DNA of 64,000 bases from NCBI GenBank assembly GCA_947623455.1, contig OX392536.1, positions 13,015,282 to 13,079,281 on the forward strand, in the 5' to 3' direction. Made by a program: the position numbers and the translations under genes. The notes under the pieces were generated by a model that saw only the letters and a program-made list of their open reading frames with translations, was not told where the DNA came from and ran no database searches. Shown piece after piece: positions 54,401-64,000 of this stretch. The stretch comes from Mimachlamys varia (taxonomy: Eukaryota > Mollusca > Bivalvia > Pectinida > Pectinidae). The first letter of the stretch is position 1. Each line of letters begins with the position of its first letter.

Positions 54401-57400
54401 GTCTGAGGGTGATGTTTGTGTATGTCTGAGGGTGATGTTTGTGTATGTCTGAGGGTGATGTTTGTGTATGATGTCTGAGGGTGATGTTTGTGTATGATGA
54501 CTGAGGGTGATGTTTGTGTATGGTGTCTGAGAGTGATGTTTGTGTATGGTGACCTAGGGTGATGTTTGTGTATGGTGACTGAGGGTGATGTTTGTGTATT
54601 GTGTCTGAGGGTGATGTTTGTGTATGGTGACCTAGGGTGATGTTTGTGTATGGTGACTGAGGGTGATGTTTGTGTATGGTGTCTAAGGGTGATGTTTGTG
54701 TATGATGTCTGAGGGTGATGTTTGTGTATGATGTCTGAGGGTGATGTTTGTGTATGTCTGAGTGTGATGTTTGTGTATGGTGTCTAAGGGTGATGTTTGT
54801 GTATGATGTCTGAGGGTGATGTTTGTGTATGATGTCTGAGGGTGATGTTTGTTTATGATGTCTGAGGGTGATGTTTGTGTATGGTGTCTGAGGGTGATGT
54901 TTGTGTACGATGTCTGAGGGTGATGTTTGTGTATGGTGACTGAGGTTGATGTTTGTGTATAATGTCTGAGTGGGATGTTTGTGTATGGTGTCTGAGGGTG
55001 ATGTTTGTGTACGATGTCTGAGGGTGATGTTTGTGTATGATGTCTGAGGGTGATGTTTGTGAACGATGTCTGAGGGTGATGTTTGTGTATGGTGACTGAG
55101 GGTGATGTTTGTGTTTGGTGACTGAGGGTGATGTTTGTGTATGGTGACTGGGTGTGATGTTTGTGTATGGTGTCTGAGGGTGATGTTTGTGTATGGTGAC
55201 TGGGTATCATGTTTGTGTATGGTGTCTGAGGGTGATGTTTGTGTATGGTGTCTGAGTGTGATGTGTGTGTATGGTGTCTGAGTGTGATGTTTGTGTATGG
55301 TATCTGAGTGTGATGTTTGTGTATGATGTCTGAGGGTGATGTTTGTGTATCATGTCTGAGGGTGATGTTTGTGTATGGTGTCTGAGGGTGATGTTTGTGT
55401 ATGTCTGAGGGTGATGTTTGTGTATGTCTGAGGGTGATGTTTGTGTATGTCTGAGGGTGATGTTTGTGTATGTCTGAGGGTGATGTTTGTGTATGATGAC
55501 TGAAGGTGATGTTTGTGTATGGTGTCTGAGGGTGATGTTTGTGTATGTCTGAGGGTGATGTTTGTGTATGTCTGAGGGTGATGTTTGTGTATGATGACTG
55601 AGGGTGATGTTTGTGTATGGTGTCTGAGGGTGATGTTTGTGTATGGTGTCTGAGGGTGATGTTGTGTATGGTGTCTGAGTGTGATGTTTGTGTATGGTGT
55701 CTGAGGGTGATGTTTGTGTATGTCTGAGGGTGATGTTTGTGTATGTCTGAGGGTGATGTTTGTGTATGATGTCTGAGGGTGATGTTTGTGTATGATGACT
55801 GAGGGTGATGTTTGTGTATGGTGTCTGAGAGTGATGTTTGTGTATGGTGTCTGAGGGTGATGTTTGTGTATGTCTGAGGGTGATGTTTGTGTATGGTGAC
55901 TGAAGGTGATGTTTGTGTATGGTGACTGAAGGTGATGTTTGTGTATGATGTCTGAGTGTGATGTTTGTGTATGATGTCTGAGGGTGATGTTTGTGTATGA
56001 TGTCTGAGGGTGATGTTTGTGTATGGTGTCTGAGGGTGATGTTTGTGTACGATGTCTGAGAGTGATGTTTGTGTATGGTGACTGAAGGTGATGTTTGTGT
56101 ATGATGTCTGAGTGGGATGTTTGTGTATGATGTCTGAGGGTGATGTTTGTGTATGATGTCTGAGGGTGATGTTTGTGTATGATGTCTGAGGGTGATGTTT
56201 GTGTATGGTGTCTGAGGGTGATGTTTGTGTACGATGTCTGAGGGTGATGTTTGTGTATGGTGACTGAGGGTGATGTTTGTGAATGATGTCTGAGTGGGAT
56301 GTTTGTGTATGGTGTGTGAGGGTGATGTTTATGTACGATGTCTGAGGGTGATGTTTGTGTATGATGTCTGAGGGTGATGTTTGTGTACGATGTCTGAGGG
56401 TGATGTTTGTGTATGGTGACTGAGGGTGATGTTTGTGTTTGGTGACTGAGGGTGATGTTTGTGTATGGTGACTGGGTGTGATGTTTGTGTATGGTGTCTG
56501 AGGGTGATGTTTGTGTATGGTGACTGGGTATGATATTTGTGTATGGTGTCTGAGGGTGATGTTTGTGTATGGTGTCTGAGTGTGATGTGTGTGTATGGTG
56601 TCTGAGGGTGATGTTTGTGTATGGTGACTGAGGATGATGTTTGTGTATGGCAACTGAGGGTGATGTTTGTGTACGATGTCTGAGGGTGATGTTTGTGTAT
56701 GATGACTGAGGGTGATGTTTGTGTATGGTGTCTGAGGGTGATGTTTGTGTATGGTGTCTGAGGGTGATGTCTGTGTACGATGACTGAGGGTGATGTTTGT
56801 GTATTATGTCTGAGGGTGATGTTTATGTATGGTGACTGGGTGTGATGTTTGTGTATGGTGTCTGAGGGTGATGTTTGTGTTTGGTGACTGAGGGTGATGT
56901 TTGTGTATGGTGAGTGGGTGTAATGTTTGTGTATGGTGTCTGAGTGTGATGTTTGTGTATGGTGACTGGGTGTGATGTTTGTGTATGGTGTCTGAGGGTG
57001 ATGTTTGTGTATGGTGTCTGAGGGTGATGTTTGTGTATGGTGACTGGGTGTGATGTATGTGTATGGTGACTGAGGGTGATGTTTGTGTATGGTGTCTGAG
57101 GGTGATGTTTGTGTATGGTGACTGGGTGTGATGTTTGTGTATTGTGACTGGGTGTGATGTTTGTGTATGGTGTCTGAGTGTGATGTGTGTGTATGGTGTC
57201 TGAGGGTGATGTTTGTGTATGGTGACTGAGGATGATGTTTGTGTATGGTGACTGAGGGTGATGTTTGTGTACGATGTCTGAGGGTGATGTTTGTGTATGA
57301 TGACTGAGGGTGATGTTTGTGTATGGTGTCTGAGGGTGATGTTTGTGTATGGTGTCTGAGGGTGATGTCTGTGTACGATGACTGAGGGTGATGTTTGTGT

Positions 57401-60400
57401 ATTATGTCTGAGGGTGATGTTTATGTATGGTGACTGGGTGTGATGTTTGTGTATGGTGTCTGAGGGTGATGTTTGTGTTTGGTGACTGAGGGTGATGTTT
57501 GTGTATGGTGAGTGGGTGTAATGTTTGTGTATGGTGTCTGAGTGTGATGTTTGTGTATGGTGACTGGGTGTGATGTTTGTGTATGGTGTCTGAGGGTGAT
57601 GTTTGTGTATGGTGTCTGAGGGTGATGTTTGTGTATGGTGACTGGGTGTGATGTATGTGTATGGTGACTGAGGGTGATGTTTGTGTATGGTGTCTGAGGG
57701 TGATGTTTGTGTATGGTGACTGGGTGTGATGTTTGTGTATTGTGACTGGGTGTGATGTTTGTGTATGGTGTCTGAGTGTGATGTGTGTGTATGGTGTCTG
57801 AGTGTGATGTTTGTGTATGGTGTCTGAGGGTGATGTTTGTGTATGGTGTCTGAGGGTGATGTTTGTGTATGGTGACTGGGTGTGATGTTTGTGTATGGTG
57901 ACTGAGGGTGATGTTTGTGTATGGTGTCTGAGTGTGATGTGTGTGTATGGTGTCTGAGTGTGATGTTTGTGTATGGTGACTGAGGATGATGTTTGTTTAT
58001 GGTGTCTGAGTGTGACGTTTGTGTATGATGACTGAGAGGTGATGTTTGTGTATGATGTCTGAGTGTGATGTTTGTGTATGGTGTCTGAGTGTGATGTTTG
58101 TGTATGATGTCTGAGGGTGATGTTTGTGTATCATGTCTGAGGGTGATGTTTGTGTATGGTGTCTGAGGGTGATGTTTGTGTATGTCTGAGGGTGATGTTT
58201 GTGTATGTCTGAGGGTGATGTTTGTGTATGTCTGAGGGTGATGTTTGTGTATGTCTGAGGGTGATGTTTGTGTATGATGACTGAGGGTGATGTTTGTGTA
58301 TGGTGTCTGAGGGTGATGTTTGTGTATGTCTGAGGGTGATGTTTGTGTATGTCTGAGGGTGATGTTTGTGTATGATGACTGAGGGTGATGTTTGTGTATG
58401 GTGTCTGAGGGTGATGTTTGTGTATGGTGTCTGAGGGTGATGTTGTGTATGGTGTCTGAGTGTGATGTTTGTGTATGGTGTCTGAGGGTGATGTTTGTGT
58501 ATGTCTGAGGGTGATGTTTGTGTATGTCTGAGGGTGATGTTTGTGTATGATGTCTGAGGGTGATGTTTGTGTATGTCTGAGGGTGATGTTTGTGTATGTC
58601 TGAGGGTAATGTTTGTGTATTATGACTGAGGGTGATGTTTGTGTATGGTGTCTGAGGGTGATGTTTGTGTATGGTGTCTGAGGGTGATGTTGTGTATGGT
58701 GTCTGAGTGTGATGTTTGTGTATGGTGTCTGAGGGTGATGTTTGTGTATGTCTGAGGGTGATGTTTGTGTATGTCTGAGGGTGATGTTTGTGTATGATGT
58801 CTGAGGGTGATGTTTGTGTATGATGACTGAGGGTGATGTTTGTGTATGGTGTCTGAGAGTGATGTTTGTGTATGGTGACCTAGGGTGATGTTTGTGTATG
58901 GTGACTGAGGGTGATGTTTGTGTATTGTGTCTGAGGGTGATGTTTGTGTATGGTGACCTAGGGTGATGTTTGTGTATGGTGACTGAGGGTGATGTTTGTG
59001 TATGGTGTCTAAGGGTGATGTTTGTGTATGATGTCTGAGGGTGATGTTTGTGTATGATGTCTGAGGGTGATGTTTGTGTATGTCTGAGTGTGATGTTTGT
59101 GTATGGTGTCTAAGGGTGATGTTTGTGTATGATGTCTGAGGGTGATGTTTGTGTATGATGTCTGAGGGTGATGTTTGTTTATGATGTCTGAGGGTGATGT
59201 TTGTGTATGGTGTCTGAGGGTGATGTTTGTGTACGATGTCTGAGGGTGATGTTTGTGTATGGTGACTGAGGTTGATGTTTGTGTATAATGTCTGAGTGGG
59301 ATGTTTGTGTATGGTGTCTGAGGGTGATGTTTGTGTACGATGTCTGAGGGTGATGTTTGTGTATGATGTCTGAGGGTGATGTTTGTGAACGATGTCTGAG
59401 GGTGATGTTTGTGTATGGTGACTGAGGGTGATGTTTGTGTTTGGTGACTGAGGGTGATGTTTGTGTATGGTGACTGGGTGTGATGTTTGTGTATGGTGTC
59501 TGAGGGTGATGTTTGTGTATGGTGACTGGGTATCATGTTTGTGTATGGTGTCTGAGGGTGATGTTTGTGTATGGTGTCTGAGTGTGATGTGTGTGTATGG
59601 TGTCTGAGTGTGATGTTTGTGTATGGTATCTGAGTGTGATGTTTGTGTATGATGTCTGAGGGTGATGTTTGTGTATCATGTCTGAGGGTGATGTTTGTGT
59701 ATGGTGTCTGAGGGTGATGTTTGTGTATGTCTGAGGGTGATGTTTGTGTATGTCTGAGGGTGATGTTTGTGTATGTCTGAGGGTGATGTTTGTGTATGTC
59801 TGAGGGTGATGTTTGTGTATGATGACTGAAGGTGATGTTTGTGTATGGTGTCTGAGGGTGATGTTTGTGTATGTCTGAGGGTGATGTTTGTGTATGTCTG
59901 AGGGTGATGTTTGTGTATGATGACTGAGGGTGATGTTTGTGTATGGTGTCTGAGGGTGATGTTTGTGTATGGTGTCTGAGGGTGATGTTGTGTATGGTGT
60001 CTGAGTGTGATGTTTGTGTATGGTGTCTGAGGGTGATGTTTGTGTATGTCTGAGGGTGATGTTTGTGTATGTCTGAGGGTGATGTTTGTGTATGATGTCT
60101 GAGGGTGATGTTTGTGTATGATGACTGAGGGTGATGTTTGTGTATGGTGTCTGAGAGTGATGTTTGTGTATGGTGTCTGAGGGTGATGTTTGTGTATGTC
60201 TGAGGGTGATGTTTGTGTATGGTGACTGAAGGTGATGTTTGTGTATGGTGACTGAAGGTGATGTTTGTGTATGATGTCTGAGTGTGATGTTTGTGTATGA
60301 TGTCTGAGGGTGATGTTTGTGTATGATGTCTGAGGGTGATGTTTGTGTATGGTGTCTGAGGGTGATGTTTGTGTACGATGTCTGAGAGTGATGTTTGTGT

Positions 60401-63400
60401 ATGGTGACTGAAGGTGATGTTTGTGTATGATGTCTGAGTGGGATGTTTGTGTATGATGTCTGAGGGTGATGTTTGTGTATGATGTCTGAGGGTGATGTTT
60501 GTGTATGATGTCTGAGGGTGATGTTTGTGTATGGTGTCTGAGGGTGATGTTTGTGTACGATGTCTGAGGGTGATGTTTGTGTATGGTGACTGAGGGTGAT
60601 GTTTGTGAATGATGTCTGAGTGGGATGTTTGTGTATGGTGTGTGAGGGTGATGTTTATGTACGATGTCTGAGGGTGATGTTTGTGTATGATGTCTGAGGG
60701 TGATGTTTGTGTACGATGTCTGAGGGTGATGTTTGTGTATGGTGACTGAGGGTGATGTTTGTGTTTGGTGACTGAGGGTGATGTTTGTGTATGGTGACTG
60801 GGTGTGATGTTTGTGTATGGTGTCTGAGGGTGATGTTTGTGTATGGTGACTGGGTATGATATTTGTGTATGGTGTCTGAGGGTGATGTTTGTGTATGGTG
60901 TCTGAGTGTGATGTGTGTGTATGGTGTCTGAGGGTGATGTTTGTGTATGGTGACTGAGGATGATGTTTGTGTATGGCAACTGAGGGTGATGTTTGTGTAC
61001 GATGTCTGAGGGTGATGTTTGTGTATGATGACTGAGGGTGATGTTTGTGTATGGTGTCTGAGGGTGATGTTTGTGTATGGTGTCTGAGGGTGATGTCTGT
61101 GTACGATGACTGAGGGTGATGTTTGTGTATTATGTCTGAGGGTGATGTTTATGTATGGTGACTGGGTGTGATGTTTGTGTATGGTGTCTGAGGGTGATGT
61201 TTGTGTTTGGTGACTGAGGGTGATGTTTGTGTATGGTGAGTGGGTGTAATGTTTGTGTATGGTGTCTGAGTGTGATGTTTGTGTATGGTGACTGGGTGTG
61301 ATGTTTGTGTATGGTGTCTGAGGGTGATGTTTGTGTATGGTGTCTGAGGGTGATGTTTGTGTATGGTGACTGGGTGTGATGTATGTGTATGGTGACTGAG
61401 GGTGATGTTTGTGTATGGTGTCTGAGGGTGATGTTTGTGTATGGTGACTGGGTGTGATGTTTGTGTATTGTGACTGGGTGTGATGTTTGTGTATGGTGTC
61501 TGAGTGTGATGTGTGTGTATGGTGTCTGAGGGTGATGTTTGTGTATGGTGACTGAGGATGATGTTTGTGTATGGTGACTGAGGGTGATGTTTGTGTACGA
61601 TGTCTGAGGGTGATGTTTGTGTATGATGACTGAGGGTGATGTTTGTGTATGGTGTCTGAGGGTGATGTTTGTGTATGGTGTCTGAGGGTGATGTCTGTGT
61701 ACGATGACTGAGGGTGATGTTTGTGTATTATGTCTGAGGGTGATGTTTATGTATGGTGACTGGGTGTGATGTTTGTGTATGGTGTCTGAGGGTGATGTTT
61801 GTGTTTGGTGACTGAGGGTGATGTTTGTGTATGGTGAGTGGGTGTAATGTTTGTGTATGGTGTCTGAGTGTGATGTTTGTGTATGGTGACTGGGTGTGAT
61901 GTTTGTGTATGGTGTCTGAGGGTGATGTTTGTGTATGGTGTCTGAGGGTGATGTTTGTGTATGGTGACTGGGTGTGATGTATGTGTATGGTGACTGAGGG
62001 TGATGTTTGTGTATGGTGTCTGAGGGTGATGTTTGTGTATGGTGACTGGGTGTGATGTTTGTGTATTGTGACTGGGTGTGATGTTTGTGTATGGTGTCTG
62101 AGTGTGATGTGTGTGTATGGTGTCTGAGTGTGATGTTTGTGTATGGTGTCTGAGGGTGATGTTTGTGTATGGTGTCTGAGGGTGATGTTTGTGTATGGTG
62201 ACTGGGTGTGATGTTTGTGTATGGTGACTGAGGGTGATGTTTGTGTATGGTGTCTGAGTGTGATGTGTGTGTATGGTGTCTGAGTGTGATGTTTGTGTAT
62301 GGTGACTGAGGATGATGTTTGTTTATGGTGTCTGAGTGTGACGTTTGTGTATGATGACTGAGAGGTGATGTTTGTGTATGATGTCTGAGTGTGATGTTTG
62401 TGTATGGTGTCTGAGTGTGATGTTTGTGTATGATGTCTGAGGGTGATGTTTGTGTATCATGTCTGAGGGTGATGTTTGTGTATGGTGTCTGAGGGTGATG
62501 TTTGTGTATGTCTGAGGGTGATGTTTGTGTATGTCTGAGGGTGATGTTTGTGTATGTCTGAGGGTGATGTTTGTGTATGTCTGAGGGTGATGTTTGTGTA
62601 TGATGACTGAGGGTGATGTTTGTGTATGGTGTCTGAGGGTGATGTTTGTGTATGTCTGAGGGTGATGTTTGTGTATGTCTGAGGGTGATGTTTGTGTATG
62701 ATGACTGAGGGTGATGTTTGTGTATGGTGTCTGAGGGTGATGTTTGTGTATGGTGTCTGAGGGTGATGTTGTGTATGGTGTCTGAGTGTGATGTTTGTGT
62801 ATGGTGTCTGAGGGTGATGTTTGTGTATGTCTGAGGGTGATGTTTGTGTATGTCTGAGGGTGATGTTTGTGTATGATGTCTGAGGGTGATGTTTGTGTAT
62901 GATGACTGAGGGTGATGTTTGTGTATGGTGTCTGAGAGTGATGTTTGTGTATGGTGACCTAGGGTGATGTTTGTGTATGGTGACTGAGGGTGATGTTTGT
63001 GTATGGTGTCTGAGGGTGATGTTTGTGTATGATGTCTGAGGGTGATGTTTGTGAATGATGTCTGAGGGTGATGTTTGTGTATGTCTGAGGGTGATGTTTG
63101 TGTATGTCTGAGGGTGATGTTTGTGTATGGTGTCTGAGGGTGATGTTTGTGTATGTCTGAGGGTGATGTTTGTGTATGGTGACTGAAGGTGATGTTTGTG
63201 TATGGTGACTGAAGGTGATGTTTGTGTATGATGTCTGAGGGTGATGTTTGTGTATGATGTCTGAGGGTGATGTTTGTGTATGATGTCTGAGGGTGATGTT
63301 TGTGTATGGTGTCTGAGGGTGATGTTTGTGTACGATGTCTGAGAGTGATGTTTGTGTATGGTGACTGAAGGTGATGTTTGTGTATGATGTCTGAGTGGGA

Positions 63401-64000
63401 TGTTTGTGTATGATGTCTGAGGGTGATGTTTGTGTATGATGTCTGAGGGTGATGTTTGTGTATGATGTCTGAGGGTGATGTTTGTGTATGGTGTCTGAGG
63501 GTGATGTTTGTGTACGATGTCTGAGGGTGATGTTTGTGTATGGTGACTGAGGGTGATGTTTGTGAATGATGTCTGAGTGGGATGTTTGTGTATGGTGTGT
63601 GAGGGTGATGTTTGTGTACGATGTCTGAGGGTGATGTTTGTGTATGATGTCTGAGGGTGATGTTTGTGTACGATGTCTGAGGGTGATGTTTGTGTATGAT
63701 GTCTGAGGGTGATGTTTGTGTACGATGTCTGAGGGTGATGTTTGTGTATGGTGACTGAGGGTGATGTTTGTGTTTGGTGACTGAGGGTGATGTTTGTGTA
63801 TGGTGACTGGGTGTGATGTTTGTGTATGGTGTCTGAGGGTGATGTTTGTGTATGGTGACTGGGTATGATGTTTGTGTATGGTGTCTGAGGGTGATGTTTG
63901 TGTATGGTGTCTGAGTGTGATGTGTGTGTATGGTGTCTGAGGGTGATGTTTGTGTATGGTGACTGAGGATGATGTTTGTGTATGGTGACTGAGGGTGATG
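42494..64000. repeat. long duplicated satellite block, right copy (truncated by window end)
   Basis: This is the partner of 13650-30856. Its left limit is sharp: from about 42501 it reads like 13657 onward (GTGTCTGAGGG then TACGATGTC). Just upstream it instead reads like the family seen at about 37.9-38.8 kb. It contains the 4,326-bp tandem duplication at 54249-62900 that the left copy lacks. The stretches I compared side by side (for example 22938-23975 against 51730-52767) encode the same minus-strand frame, residue for residue. Confidence 0.9.
54249..62900. repeat. 4,326-bp tandem duplication
   Basis: Units of about 54249-58574 and 58575-62900 are nearly the same. Landmarks at a 4,326-bp spacing are GAGGGTAATG with TATTATGAC (about 54286/58612), GGTATCATG (55208/59534) and GGCAACTGAGG (about 56650/60976). 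The junction near 58575 joins GATGTCTGAGGG monomers to a run of 23-bp monomers in an order not seen in the left block at 29.78 kb. That is the signature of unequal exchange. Confidence 0.9.

Larger units (their letters stand above)
12411..64000. repeat. 26-bp satellite array (continues past window)
   Basis: About 51.6 kb of head-to-tail monomers, roughly two thousand copies. The commonest monomer reads GTGTATGGTGTC followed by TGAGGGTGATGTTT. Common alternatives are GATGTC, GACTG or ACGATGTC in the first part, and GAGTGTG, GAGGATG or GGGTGTG in the second. A 23-bp form lacks three bases (GTATGTCTG). Rare 25-bp (GATGTTGTG) and 27-bp (GAGAGGTG) forms also exist. The plus-strand monomer has 11 G, 11 T, 3 A and 1 C. 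No TTA, CTA or TCA occurs in it, so all three minus-strand frames stay open and give long His/Thr-rich frames (up to 656 codons at 54683-56653 and 59009-60979). I do not annotate these as genes. I saw no transposon insertion in the array. Confidence 0.98.

Noticed and set aside
12411..64000. G-quadruplex array
   Set aside because: There is one GGG per 26 bp, so loops would exceed 20 bases. Individual sites do not fit the usual four-run pattern.

Overview
This window is eukaryotic, non-coding, and almost entirely satellite DNA. I find no intact protein-coding gene, no prokaryotic operon and no CRISPR array. The degenerate jockey/CR1-like reverse transcriptase, the tRNA-derived SINEs and the small DNA transposon suggest an animal genome. 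The style of the SINE and LINE pieces resembles marine invertebrates, most likely a mollusc or other lophotrochozoan, but that taxonomic call is inference.

Layout: (1) 1-8058 is a 47-bp satellite entering from the left edge, with 171 complete monomers followed by a decayed end. (2) 8059-12410 is a 4.35-kb island of non-satellite DNA. It holds two tRNA-derived SINEs (about 8530-8884 and 10870-11200), a dead non-LTR retrotransposon reverse-transcriptase fragment (about 8976-10251) that lost its catalytic core, and a 383-bp inverted-repeat element (9531-9913) inserted at a TTAA inside that fragment. It also holds a 26-bp near-palindrome and about 2.3 kb in which I recognise nothing. (3) 12411-64000 is a second, unrelated satellite of 26-bp monomers (23-bp variants are common), roughly two thousand copies, running off the right edge.

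The 26-bp array is organised on several levels. Single-base variants act as landmarks that recur in a fixed order in higher-order units of about 2.4-3.6 kb. Some of these units are themselves duplicated: a 598-bp tandem (23 monomers), a 2,445-bp tandem, a 4,326-bp tandem, and a block of 17 kb or more repeated 28.8 kb away (13650-30856 against 42494-64000). A variant family centred on about 36.6-42.5 kb lies between the two large copies. Mutations shared or private among copies let the order of some duplications be read.

The many long open frames on the minus strand of the 26-bp array are explained by the monomer having no TTA, CTA or TCA on the plus strand. They rotate through all three frames and look like composition artefacts. 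The most notable content is the satellite architecture and the nested transposon fossils, not a gene system.
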